Below, one piece after another: positions 8,921 through 17,115 of a stretch of 64,000 bases of DNA. Each line of letters begins with the position of its first letter. Positions within the stretch are counted from its first letter, which is position 1. Location: positions 186,001 to 250,000 of the forward strand of contig NZ_FODC01000007.1 of the NCBI RefSeq assembly GCF_900110275.1, written 5' to 3'. The notes under the pieces are model-generated. The model saw only the letters and a list, made by a program, of their open reading frames with translations, did no database searches and was not told where the DNA came from. Origin of the DNA: Duganella sp. CF517 (GTDB taxonomy: Bacteria; Pseudomonadota; Gammaproteobacteria; Burkholderiales; Burkholderiaceae_D). The translations under genes were made by a program, and so were the position numbers.

Positions 8921-9565
8921 ATGCAAGCCCCTCAAGACACCAAGCCACGCTGGGAGCGGCGCAAGGACGCGCGGCCGCAGGAATTGCTGGCCGCCGCATT
9001 GGAGCAGTTCGTCGAACGTGGCTACGCGGCCACCCGCCTTGAAGACGTGGCCAAGCGCGCCGGCGTGTCCAAGGGCACGCTATACCTGTATTTCACCAAC
9101 AAGGAAGAGTTGTTCAAGGCCGTGGTGCGCGAGACCATCGTGCAAGCCATCGGCGAGGCCGAGCAGGACGCGGCCGTGTTCGAGGGCCACAGCGGCGAGC
9201 TGCTGCGCACTATATTGATGGCCTGGTGGGACGAGATCTGCACCACGCACCTGGCCGGCATTACGAAGCTGATGCTGTCCGAAGGCCACAATTTCCCCGA
9301 ACTTGCCAAGTTTTACAACGAAGAGGTGGTCAAGCGCGGCAGCGACCTGATCACCAGCGTGCTGGTGCGCGGCATCGGCCGGGGCGAGTTCCGGCCGGTC
9401 GATCCGGCCGTCATGACGCCGGTGTTGATCGCGCCGGTGATGATGCTGATGATGTGGACCAATTCCTTCATGCCGGCCTGCGAGATGCCGGCGATCGATC
9501 CGCACGCGTTCATGAATACCTTCATCGACACCACCCTGGGCGGCTTGCAGATGGCCGCGCCTTGA
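8921..9565 (+). CDS. TetR/AcrR-family transcriptional regulator
   Basis: 214 aa. The N-terminal helix-turn-helix is textbook: ELLAAALEQFVERGY, TRLEDVAKRAGVSKGTLYLYF, NKEELFKAVV (about residues 18-70). The remainder is the variable all-helical ligand-binding half. It follows a promoter with an overlapping palindromic operator, and the pcm-rhodanese-tolC block follows 170 bp downstream. A role in controlling TolC-linked efflux is reasonable by position, but no second copy of the operator was noticed before pcm or tolC. Confidence 0.93.
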   Translation: MQAPQDTKPRWERRKDARPQELLAAALEQFVERGYAATRLEDVAKRAGVSKGTLYLYFTNKEELFKAVVRETIVQAIGEAEQDAAVFEGHSGELLRTILMAWWDEICTTHLAGITKLMLSEGHNFPELAKFYNEEVVKRGSDLITSVLVRGIGRGEFRPVDPAVMTPVLIAPVMMLMMWTNSFMPACEMPAIDPHAFMNTFIDTTLGGLQMAAP

Positions 9566-9734
9566 GCGCTTCCCGTGGCGTTTTCCGTCCAAGTTGCCAA
9601 TTTGGTAGGTTCATCCCCCTTAAACTGCAGACTGTCGCAATTTCCCGCGATATGGCCGTCAACTCGTTAATATGTGCCTCCATGCCAGTTCAACGATAAA
9701 ATGACGGATTATTTAATCCCGACCGAGTCATAAG

Positions 9735-10388
9735 ATGAATATCGAACAAGCCCGTTTCAACATGATCGAACAGCAAATCCGCCCTTGGGACGTCCTGGAC
9801 CCGGAGGTTCTGGAGCTGTTGCACGTGGTTAAACGTGAGAATTTCGTCCCCGCCGCGCACAAGGCGCTGGCCTTCGTCGACGCCGAGATCCCGCTGGCGG
9901 GTGGCGAATCGATGCTGATGCCGAAGATCGAGGCGCGCCTGCTGCAGGACGTGAACCTGAAAAAGCACGAGAACGTGCTCGAGATCGGCGCCGGTTCCGG
10001 CTACATGGCCGCGCTGCTGGCGCACAAGGGCCGCCACGTGACGACGGTGGAAATCTCGCCGGAACTGAAGGCGCTGGCGGAAAAGAATTTGGCCGACAAC
10101 GGCGTGACCAATGTGAAGGTCGAGCTGGGCAACGGCGCGCAGGGCTGGCCGAACGGCGCCCCGTACGACGTCATCGTCGTGTCGGGCTCGCTGCCGGTGC
10201 TGCCGGAGTCGCTGTTGCAGCAACTGAAGGTGGGCGGCCGCCTGGCCGTCATCATCGGCCAGGCGCCGGCGATGAAGGCGCAACTGATTACCCGTACCGG
10301 CGAAGCCGGCTACGACACGCGCACCCTGTTTGAAACCAGCGTCAAGCCGCTGGCCTCGGCGACGACGCCGTCGGCGTTCCAGTTTTAA
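9735..10388 (+). CDS. Protein-L-isoaspartate O-methyltransferase-family protein
   Basis: 217 aa, with SAM-binding motif I VLEIGAGSGYMAALLA (about residues 80-95) and the acidic VTTVEISPEL strand end. Members methylate isoaspartyl residues to start protein repair. The region before motif I reads PLAGGESMLMPKIEARLL, where canonical enzymes carry a TISAPH-type substrate loop. This lineage keeps the fold but differs at the substrate site, so true isoaspartate repair is uncertain. The rhodanese gene starts 14 bp after its stop, suggesting cotranscription. Confidence 0.85.
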   Translation: MNIEQARFNMIEQQIRPWDVLDPEVLELLHVVKRENFVPAAHKALAFVDAEIPLAGGESMLMPKIEARLLQDVNLKKHENVLEIGAGSGYMAALLAHKGRHVTTVEISPELKALAEKNLADNGVTNVKVELGNGAQGWPNGAPYDVIVVSGSLPVLPESLLQQLKVGGRLAVIIGQAPAMKAQLITRTGEAGYDTRTLFETSVKPLASATTPSAFQF

Positions 10389-10402
10389 GCGGCGGGCGGC
10401 GT

Positions 10403-10726
10403 ATGCAGCATATTACCGCTCCGGACCTGGCCGCGTGGCTGGCCGACGACGCGCGTCCCAAGCCGGTGTTGCTGGACGTGCGCGAGAATTGGGAATTCGA
10501 GACCTGCCGCATCGACGGCTCGCTGCAGATCCCGATGAACACGATACCGGCGCGCATCGACGACCTCGATGAGGACGCCGAAATCGTCTGCATCTGCCAC
10601 CACGGCGCGCGCAGCCTGCAGGTGGCCGCCTTCCTGGAGCGTAACGGCTTCGGCAAGACGGTCAACCTGACCGGCGGCATCCACGCGTGGGCGTTGCAGG
10701 TCGACCCGGCGATGCCGAAGTACTAG
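10403..10726 (+). CDS. Single-domain rhodanese-like sulfurtransferase
   Basis: 107 aa, the size of a one-domain rhodanese (GlpE/PspE type). VLLDVRENWEFETCRIDGSLQIPM is the expected N-terminal block. The active-site loop is CHHGARS, whose first Cys (about residue 64) would carry the persulfide. No signal peptide, so cytoplasmic. It sits between the Pcm-like gene and tolC. The sulfur acceptor is unknown. Confidence 0.9.
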   Translation: MQHITAPDLAAWLADDARPKPVLLDVRENWEFETCRIDGSLQIPMNTIPARIDDLDEDAEIVCICHHGARSLQVAAFLERNGFGKTVNLTGGIHAWALQVDPAMPKY

Positions 10727-10811
10727 CCGCGCGCGACGGAGTCGGCGCGGCGCCAGGGTGGCAGTGTTTTTGATTTGATCAACTTTTTTGATGACTCCAA
10801 CGGAGAATGCA

Positions 10812-12161
10812 ATGCAGAGACCCCTTATCGCCGTGCTGATCACCAGCGCCTTTTTGACGCTCAACGCACAGGCGGCCGATCTTCTTCAAGTCTATCAGCA
10901 AGCGCTCGCGAACGACGCCACGTACGCCAGCGCCCGCTCTTCGGTTGAAGCTGGTCGCGAGCGGATCACGCAAGGGCGCTCCGGGCTGCTGCCGGTCATC
11001 AGCGCCAGCGGTTCCAACACCCGCAACACGGGCGACGTCACGCCGTTCAACGTCGGCCAGCAAATCGACACCAACATCCTTGGCCAGCCGATCTACGCCA
11101 CCAAGCGCGACGCCGACAACCACAACAACATCTACACCGTGGCCCTGGCGCAGCCGCTGTTCAACCTGAGCCTGTGGCAAACCTATCAGCAAAGCAAGCT
11201 GGCCCAGGCGCAGGCCGAGGCCACCTTCGCCCAGGCGCGCCTGGACTTGATCACCCGCGTGGCGCAAGCGTACTTCGACGTGCTGACGGCGCAGGACAAC
11301 CTGACCTCGACGCAGGCGCAGAAAGTGGCCACGACCGAGCAGCTGGCCTCGGCCAAGCGCAACTTCGAGGTCGGCACCCAGACCATCACCGACACCCACG
11401 AGGCGCAGGCGGCCTACGATCTGGTGGTGGCGCAGGAATTCGCCGCCATCAACGATCTGGACAACAAGCGCGCCGCGCTGCAGGTCATCATCGGCCAGAC
11501 GCCGGGCGAGCTGGCGCCGCTGCGCGCCGGCGTGACCATCGCCGCGCCGGAGCCGGCCGCCGTCGATCCTTGGATCAGCTCGGCGGAAGACCAGAACTTC
11601 GCCGTCATCTCGGCCCAGCTGTCGCTGGAGATCGCCAAGCGCGAAATCGCGCGCAACCGCGCCAACCACCTGCCGACGGCGAACCTGATCGCCCAGACCC
11701 AGCACAACAGCGTGACCGCGAGCGGCACCACCAAGACCAACTCCATCGGCGTGACGTGGAACATCCCGATCTTCAACGGCTTCGCCATCACCAGCAAGGT
11801 GCGCGAAACCATCGCGTTGGAAGACAAGGCGCGCAACGATCTGGAATCGACCAAGCGGCTGGCGTCGCAAAACGCCCGCCAGGCCTTCCTCGGCATGAAC
11901 AGCGGCCTGGCCCAGGTCAAGGCGCTGGAGGCGGCGGAATTGTCGAGCAAGTCGTCGCTCGACTCGAACAAGCTGGGCTACCAGGTCGGCGTGCGGATCA
12001 ACATCGACGTGCTGAACGCGCAGCGCCAGCTGTATGCGACCCAGCGCGACCTGTCGCGCGCGCGCTACGACACGATCATGAACGGCCTGCGCCTGAGGTC
12101 GGCGGCCGGCACGTTGAAGGAAGAGGATTTGGCGCCGGTCAACGCGCTGCTGGCGCGTTAA
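10812..12161 (+). CDS. tolC: TolC-family outer-membrane channel protein
   Basis: 449 aa from ATG 10812, preceded by GGAG seven bases upstream. Upstream in-frame TTG 10788 and ATG 10791 would add eight residues before the signal peptide (MQRPLIAVLITSAFLTLNAQA-like) and are less likely. Two TolC repeats are visible: DLLQVYQQALANDATY starting the first, and the second with FAVISAQLSLEIAKREI and long heptad-rich helices. GYQVGVRINIDVLNAQRQLY is the typical C-terminal TolC stretch. TolC forms the trimeric exit duct for efflux pumps and type I secretion. No pump genes are adjacent. It converges on gloA with only 13 bp between stops. Confidence 0.92.
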   Translation: MQRPLIAVLITSAFLTLNAQAADLLQVYQQALANDATYASARSSVEAGRERITQGRSGLLPVISASGSNTRNTGDVTPFNVGQQIDTNILGQPIYATKRDADNHNNIYTVALAQPLFNLSLWQTYQQSKLAQAQAEATFAQARLDLITRVAQAYFDVLTAQDNLTSTQAQKVATTEQLASAKRNFEVGTQTITDTHEAQAAYDLVVAQEFAAINDLDNKRAALQVIIGQTPGELAPLRAGVTIAAPEPAAVDPWISSAEDQNFAVISAQLSLEIAKREIARNRANHLPTANLIAQTQHNSVTASGTTKTNSIGVTWNIPIFNGFAITSKVRETIALEDKARNDLESTKRLASQNARQAFLGMNSGLAQVKALEAAELSSKSSLDSNKLGYQVGVRINIDVLNAQRQLYATQRDLSRARYDTIMNGLRLRSAAGTLKEEDLAPVNALLAR

Positions 12162-12174
12162 GCCGCAAGCCCGT

Positions 12175-12582
12175 TTACAGTCCCGCGCCCCGGCCGTCGA
12201 AACTGCGTTCGATCAATTCGATCTTGTAGCCGTCCGGGTCGGTGACGAAGGCGATCACCGTCGAGCCGCCCTTGACCGGGCCGGGCTCGCGGGTGACGGT
12301 GCCGCCGTTGGCGCGCACCGCCGCGGCGGCCGCATAGATGTCGTCGGCCGAGATGGCGATGTGGCCGTAGGCGTTGCCCATGTCGTAGCTGGTGGTGCCG
12401 TAGTTGTACGTCAGCTCCAGCTCGGCATGGTCGGGATTGGAACCGTAGCCCAGGAACGCCAGCGTATACTTGTACTCCGGGTTGTCACTGGTGCGCAGCA
12501 GCTTCATGCCCAGCACTTTGGTGTAAAAATCGATCGAGCGCTGAAGGTCGCCGACTCGCAGCATGGTGTGCAAAATACGCAT
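12175..12582 (-). CDS. gloA: Lactoylglutathione lyase (glyoxalase I)
   Basis: 135 aa, the standard length for bacterial GloA. It begins [13 protein letters not shown] with the metal-ligand His in HTMLRV, and has the family blocks [29 protein letters not shown] and [16 protein letters not shown], which hold the remaining metal ligands (Glu in ELTYN, His in GHIA, Glu in IELIE). It isomerises the methylglyoxal-glutathione hemithioacetal to S-lactoylglutathione in the cytoplasm. Probably expressed with the OsmC gene 72 bp upstream. Confidence 0.96.
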   Translation of the reverse strand: MRILHTMLRVGDLQRSIDFYTKVLGMKLLRTSDNPEYKYTLAFLGYGSNPDHAELELTYNYGTTSYDMGNAYGHIAISADDIYAAAAAVRANGGTVTREPGPVKGGSTVIAFVTDPDGYKIELIERSFDGRGAGL

Positions 12583-12654
12583 CGTGGTCTTTCGTTGGTG
12601 AAGTGAGAAACCGCGATTTTATGCGTTTTGCCGCATCCTTGCTCGTGCCGGACG

Positions 12655-13086
12655 TCAGCCTTGCAACTGGGCGTCGAGCGTGATCTCGGCGTTGAGCAGC
12701 TTCGACACCGGGCAGTTCAGCTTGGCCTTGAGGGCCGCCTCGTCGAATTTCTTCTGGTCGGCGCCGGGGATCGTGGCCACCAGGTTCAGGTGCACCTTGG
12801 TGATGGCGAAGGCGCCGTCGACCTTGTCCAGCGTGACGGTGGCCGTGGTGGCCAGATGCTTGGCCGTCATGCCGGCGTCGGCCAGGATGCCCGACAGCGC
12901 CATCGTGAAGCAGCCCGCGTGGGCCGCGCCGATCAATTCTTCCGGGTTGGTGCCGGGGCCGTCCTCGAAGCGCGTGTGGAAGCCGTATTGCACGCCGTCC
13001 ATGGCGCCGCTCTCGGTGGAGATCTTGCCGGCGCCGTCCTTCAGGGCGCCGCTCCATACTGCCGATCCTGCGCGTTCGTTGCTCAT
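12655..13086 (-). CDS. OsmC-family organic hydroperoxide reductase
   Basis: 143 aa. Features of the OsmC branch are TNPEELIGAAHAGCFTMALS with the peroxidatic Cys (about residue 60), and NCPVSKLLNAEI with the resolving Cys (about residue 125). OsmC proteins are homodimeric thiol peroxidases that reduce organic peroxides. A well-placed AGGAGA-like ribosome site is not obvious, but MSNERAGSAVW is the usual start. Its neighbours gloA and the sorbosone-dehydrogenase-like gene on the same strand suggest a small stress/detoxification cluster. Confidence 0.93.
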   Translation of the reverse strand: MSNERAGSAVWSGALKDGAGKISTESGAMDGVQYGFHTRFEDGPGTNPEELIGAAHAGCFTMALSGILADAGMTAKHLATTATVTLDKVDGAFAITKVHLNLVATIPGADQKKFDEAALKAKLNCPVSKLLNAEITLDAQLQG

Positions 13087-13180
13087 GATGTTCTCCGTGT
13101 GGTGGGTCTGTCTATAGGAGTCTCATCATGGCGGCAGTGCGCGGCCCGGTCCGTTCGCTGCCGCACACTGCGTCGGGCCG

Positions 13181-14524
13181 TTAGCGCGCGGCCGTCTTGG
13201 CGGCGGCCGGCGCCACGCGCCAGATGATGTTGCCGACGTCGTCGGCCACCAGCAGCGCGCCGGCCTTGTCGACCGCCACGCCCACCGGCCGGCCCTGCGC
13301 CTTGCCGTCCTTGTCGAGGAAGCCGGACAGGAAGTCCTGTGGCGGTCCCGACGGCTTGCCGCCGCTGAACGGCACGAACACCACCTTGTAGCCGCTGTGC
13401 GGCTTGCGGTTCCACGAGCCGTGCTGGCCGATGAACACGCCGCCCTGGTAGTTCTGCGGGAACAGCTTGGCATCGTAGAACGCCAATCCGAGCGAGGCCG
13501 TGTGGCCGCCCAGCGCGTAGTCGGGCGCGATGGCCTTGGCCACCAGCTCCGGCTTGGGCGGCTTGACGCGGGCGTCGACCTTCTGGCCGAAGTAGCTGTA
13601 CGGCCAGCCGTAGAAGCCGCCGTCCTTGACCGAGGTCATGTAGTCGGGCACCAGGTCGTTGCCCAGCTCGTCGCGCTCGTTGACGGCGGTCCACAGGGTT
13701 TTGGTTTGCGGCTCCCAGCCCATGCCGTTGGGGTTGCGCAGGCCGGTGGCGAACAGGCGCGACTTGTTGGTGGCCAGGTCCAGCTCCCAGATCGCGGCGC
13801 GGCCTTCCTCGGCCTCCATGCCGTTTTCGGCGACGTTGCTGTTCGAGCCGACCGTCGCGTACAGGAACTTGCCGTCCGGGCTGGCGATGATGTTCTTGGT
13901 CCAGTGGTGGTTGATGGTGCCGGCCGGCAGGTCCATCACCTTGACGCCGGCGGCGGTGATGCTGGTCTCGCCCTCCTTGTACGGGAAGCGCACGATGGCG
14001 TCGCTGTTGGCCACGTACAGGTTGTTGCCGACCAGCGCCATGCCGAACGGCGAATTCAAGCCCTTGAGGAAAATGGTGCGCGTCTGCGCCACGCCCTTGG
14101 CGTCGAGCCCGCGCAGCAAGGTGATGCGGTTGGCCGACTCGGTGACGGCGCCGGCCTTTTTCATCTGGTGCTTCATGACGGCGCCCTTGATGCCCTTGCT
14201 GTCGTCCGGCTTGGGCGGGGCGTTGGTTTCGGCCACCAGCACGTCGCCGTTGGGCAGGGTGTAGACCCAGCGCGGATGGTCGAGCCCGCGCGCGTAGGCG
14301 GTCACGGCGAAGCCGGCGGCCGGCTGCGGGGTTTCCTGCGCGGTCCAGCGGTCGACCGGCGCGACGTTGACGGTGGGGATCAGCGATTTGTCCGGCTCCG
14401 GCAGCGCCGGATTGGGGCCGAAGCCGACCGGATAGGCGCCCGGCGCCCCTTGCGCCAGCGCCGCGTGCGGCGCCAGCACGGCGCCGAGGATCAGAAGGGC
14501 TGCGCTTGCGGTGGTGTTTTTCAT
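13181..14524 (-). CDS. Sorbosone dehydrogenase family protein (PQQ-type six-bladed propeller), periplasmic
   Basis: 447 aa with a signal peptide ([24 protein letters not shown]). Propeller motifs include [89 protein letters not shown] and a final [15 protein letters not shown] blade. The family is annotated as L-sorbosone or PQQ-dependent glucose/sorbosone dehydrogenase. Many members, likely including this one, are of unproven substrate. The gene is 94 bp upstream of osmC on the same strand. Confidence 0.85.
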   Translation of the reverse strand: MKNTTASAALLILGAVLAPHAALAQGAPGAYPVGFGPNPALPEPDKSLIPTVNVAPVDRWTAQETPQPAAGFAVTAYARGLDHPRWVYTLPNGDVLVAETNAPPKPDDSKGIKGAVMKHQMKKAGAVTESANRITLLRGLDAKGVAQTRTIFLKGLNSPFGMALVGNNLYVANSDAIVRFPYKEGETSITAAGVKVMDLPAGTINHHWTKNIIASPDGKFLYATVGSNSNVAENGMEAEEGRAAIWELDLATNKSRLFATGLRNPNGMGWEPQTKTLWTAVNERDELGNDLVPDYMTSVKDGGFYGWPYSYFGQKVDARVKPPKPELVAKAIAPDYALGGHTASLGLAFYDAKLFPQNYQGGVFIGQHGSWNRKPHSGYKVVFVPFSGGKPSGPPQDFLSGFLDKDGKAQGRPVGVAVDKAGALLVADDVGNIIWRVAPAAAKTAAR

Positions 14525-14585
14525 AGTGGTGTCGTTACCTGGTAAGTTGTCGCGGTGGCGGACCGGCCGGCGGCCTGGTCGCGCC

Positions 14586-14619
14586 TTTAATCTCGTATTT
14601 AATCTCGTATTTAATCTCG
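14586..14619. repeat. Tandem 12-bp repeat over a stop codon
   Basis: The unit TTTAATCTCGTA occurs at 14586-14597 and 14598-14609, with a partial third copy at 14610-14619. On the minus strand each unit supplies a TAA. The period is 12, so the small gene ends in three in-frame stops. Confidence 0.9.
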
Positions 14620-14862
14620 CTTCGTGCCCGGTTGCGGACGCGCCGTGGCGTCGCGCGGGATCGGCGTTTTGACATGCTCGACGCCCGGTTTGTTGCGCGC
14701 GTCGGTGTCGACCATGCCGCTGTCGACGTCGGCGGCGGCCTGCTTGCCGACGCTGCGCGGCTCGATGTCCTGGCCGTCGGGCGACTCGTCGCGCTCGTGC
14801 GGCATGCGTTGCTCGCCGTCGTTTTTGACCTTGGTGTCGGTATTGACTTGGTGGTCCTTCAT
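14611..14862 (-). CDS. Small hydrophilic hypothetical protein
   Basis: 83 aa. ATG 14862 is preferred over ATG 14892 because AAGGAGA lies just upstream of it. The protein ([18 protein letters not shown] ... [19 protein letters not shown]) is highly charged, has no Cys, membrane segment or signal peptide, and looks intrinsically disordered. I do not recognise a named family. It is separated from the sorbosone-dehydrogenase gene by the tandem-repeat stop region and is transcribed divergently from the DUF3667-type gene. Confidence 0.65.
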   Translation of the reverse strand: MKDHQVNTDTKVKNDGEQRMPHERDESPDGQDIEPRSVGKQAAADVDSGMVDTDARNKPGVEHVKTPIPRDATARPQPGTKRD

Positions 14863-15006
14863 GATGTTCTCCTTCAATCGTTGTTGTAACAATAGTAGCG
14901 AGTTGGTTTTCCGTCAGTCGCTAGATTGAATTTCGACAACATCGGCGCGAACTCGTTTATCATCGTTTATCATTTAGTCTACTTTTCCTCCGACAGGGTT
15001 GATCGC

Positions 15007-16002
15007 ATGAGCACTGCCGCACATTCCGTCCCGGACAGCCACGCGCCGGCCGGCCGCTGCCCCAACTGCGAGGCGGTGCTCACCGGCGCGTTTTGCGCCA
15101 ACTGCGGCCAGGAGGCCCACCTGCACCACGCCAGCACGCGCGAATTCCTGCACGAGTTCATCGGCCATTACGTGGCGATCGAGGGCAAGCTGTGGGGCAC
15201 GATGTCGCGCCTGCTGTTGCGCCCGGGGGAGTTGACCAACGAATACATCCGCGGCCGCCGCGTGCGGTTCGTGCAGCCGCTGCGCATCTATCTCACACTG
15301 AGCCTGCTGTTTTTCGCGGTGCTCAAGTTCACCGGCGGCTTCGAGCCGGTGATCGACGAACAGGCCAGGCCGGGCGCCAAGGTGGCCGCCACCGCCGGGC
15401 GCGACGCGCCGGACGCGGAAGCGGGCAAGGCGGCGGCCGAAGCGGCCATCGCCGACATGGAACAGGAACTCAAAGCCGGCGCGCCGGACGCGGCGGCGCC
15501 GAAGGCGGCCAAGTCCGGGGACGGCGACGACTTCGGCCCCGGGCAGGTCGACGACCTGCTGAGCGGCTGGCCGCGCGTGCGGCAGCAATGGCACCGGTTC
15601 GACGCGCTGCCGCAGGAGCAGCAGAAAAAGGTGTTCGTCGACGCCTTCTACCGGTACGCGCCGTACGCGATCTTTTGCCTGATGCCGGTGTTCGCGCTGT
15701 TCCTGAAGATACTCTACCTGGGGTCGGGGCGGCGCTTCGGCGAGCATGTGCTGTTCGCGCTGCACACCAACGCCTTCGCCTACTTCATGTTCTGCGCCAT
15801 GTTGCTGATCAACGTGGGCATCGTCGACTTCGCGCTGTGGTGCTGGCTGCTGGCGTACCTGCCGTGGGCGATGCGGCGCGTCTACCACAGCGGCCGCTTC
15901 GGCACCTTCTGGCGCTGGGCGGTACTGATGGCGTCGTTCATGGTCTGCATCTTCGTCGCCAGCGCCCTGAGCGCGGCCAGCGGCATCATGACCTTGCACT
16001 GA
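15007..16002 (+). CDS. DUF3667-type membrane protein with N-terminal zinc ribbon
   Basis: 331 aa from ATG 15007. The N-terminus has a zinc-ribbon pattern (RCPNCEAVLTGAFCANCGQ, about residues 17-35), then HHASTREFLHEFIGHYVAIEGKLWGTM and LLLRPGELTNEYIRGRRVRFVQPLRIYLTLSLLFF, the hallmark of DUF3667. A charged, Ala-rich insert (about 115-185) separates the first membrane segment from three or four C-terminal ones. Function is unknown; family members are inner-membrane proteins of conserved but unassigned role. Confidence 0.88.
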   Translation: MSTAAHSVPDSHAPAGRCPNCEAVLTGAFCANCGQEAHLHHASTREFLHEFIGHYVAIEGKLWGTMSRLLLRPGELTNEYIRGRRVRFVQPLRIYLTLSLLFFAVLKFTGGFEPVIDEQARPGAKVAATAGRDAPDAEAGKAAAEAAIADMEQELKAGAPDAAAPKAAKSGDGDDFGPGQVDDLLSGWPRVRQQWHRFDALPQEQQKKVFVDAFYRYAPYAIFCLMPVFALFLKILYLGSGRRFGEHVLFALHTNAFAYFMFCAMLLINVGIVDFALWCWLLAYLPWAMRRVYHSGRFGTFWRWAVLMASFMVCIFVASALSAASGIMTLH

Positions 16003-16044
16003 GCGCTGCTGCGGGACGACGGCGGTTCAAAAGCGGGCCGGTGC

Positions 16045-16101
16045 TTGCAGTCTGGCGGCCCGCGCACTATACTGCGGAAAATACTGTCTAAACGTACAGT
16101 A
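16045..16101 (+). promoter_or_regulatory. SOS-regulated promoter of nadK-recN (LexA box)
   Basis: TTGCAG (16045-16050) and TATACT (16068-16073) are spaced by 17 bp. The LexA-type palindrome TACTGT-N8-ACAGTA (16082-16101) covers the expected transcription start, so LexA would block this promoter. recN is a classical SOS gene; nadK comes first in the transcript. Confidence 0.85.
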
Positions 16102-16189
16102 ACGGGTGGGCCGACGGGTGATGGCAGAAGCCGGCGTTATGGGTTACTCTGCTGCGTGTCGTCGATCCCCCCTTTTTGCCGAGACTTTT

Positions 16190-17098
16190 ATGACCGCCAC
16201 GCACGCCGATTTTCAAACCATAGCACTGGTCGTGCGCCCCAACACCGACGGCATCGCCGACTCGGTGGGCAGCGTGGTCGACTTCCTGCGCCGGGGCGGA
16301 CGCACGGTGGTGTTCGAGGAGCAGACCGCCGAACACCTGGCGGGCGGCTTCGACGGCGTGCGCGCGCTCACCGCCGGCGAGATCGGCGCCGAATGCGACG
16401 CCGCCATCGTCATGGGCGGCGACGGCACCATGCTCGGCATCGCGCGCCAGCTGGCGCCGTTCGACGTGCCGCTGATCGGCATCAACCAGGGCCGGCTCGG
16501 CTTCATGACCGACATCCCGCTCGAGGGCATGCTCGACGTGCTGGCCAAGATCCTCGGCGGCAGCTACAAGGCCGAACGCCGCACGCTGCTTGAGGGACGC
16601 GTGCGGCGCGACGGCAAGGACATCCACTTCGGCCTGGCCGTCAACGACGTCGTCGTCGCGCGCGGCGCCGGCGCCGGCATGGCCGAATTGCGGGTCGACG
16701 TCGACGGCCACTTCATGTACAACCAGCGCTCCGACGGCCTGATCATCTCGACCCCGACCGGGTCGACCGCGTACGCGTTGTCGGCCGGCGGCCCGCTGCT
16801 GCATCCGAGCCTGGGCGGCGTGGTGCTGGTGCCGATCGCGCCGCACGCGCTGTCGAACCGGCCGATCGTGCTGCCCGAATCGAGCCAGATCGTCATCGAG
16901 ATCGTGCGCGGGCGCGATTGCAGCGTCAACTTCGACATGCAAACCTTCGCCAGCCTGCAGTCGCAGGACCAGATCGTGATCCAGCGCTCGCCGCACGCGA
17001 TCACCTTCCTGCACCCGGAGGGCTGGAACTACTTCAACACGCTGCGCGACAAGCTCCACTGGAACGAGTATCCGTCGGGCGAAGGCAAACTCAATTAA
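16190..17098 (+). CDS. nadK: NAD kinase
   Basis: 302 aa from ATG 16190; upstream in-frame starts lie within or near the LexA box leader and give a non-family extension. It phosphorylates NAD+ to NADP+. The ATP/NAD-binding [11 protein letters not shown] motif is near residue 80, [11 protein letters not shown] near 105, and the [19 protein letters not shown] block near 190. The recN start follows 17 bp downstream, so nadK and recN form an operon that a DNA-damage-responsive promoter should drive. Confidence 0.97.
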   Translation: MTATHADFQTIALVVRPNTDGIADSVGSVVDFLRRGGRTVVFEEQTAEHLAGGFDGVRALTAGEIGAECDAAIVMGGDGTMLGIARQLAPFDVPLIGINQGRLGFMTDIPLEGMLDVLAKILGGSYKAERRTLLEGRVRRDGKDIHFGLAVNDVVVARGAGAGMAELRVDVDGHFMYNQRSDGLIISTPTGSTAYALSAGGPLLHPSLGGVVLVPIAPHALSNRPIVLPESSQIVIEIVRGRDCSVNFDMQTFASLQSQDQIVIQRSPHAITFLHPEGWNYFNTLRDKLHWNEYPSGEGKLN

Positions 17099-17115
17099 CC
17101 ACTCTCCAGGCATCC

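Noticed and set aside
14953-14972. Tandem TCGTTTATCA x2 before the DUF3667-type gene
   Set aside because: A short 10-bp duplication in a spacer with no further structure; noted only as a simple repeat.
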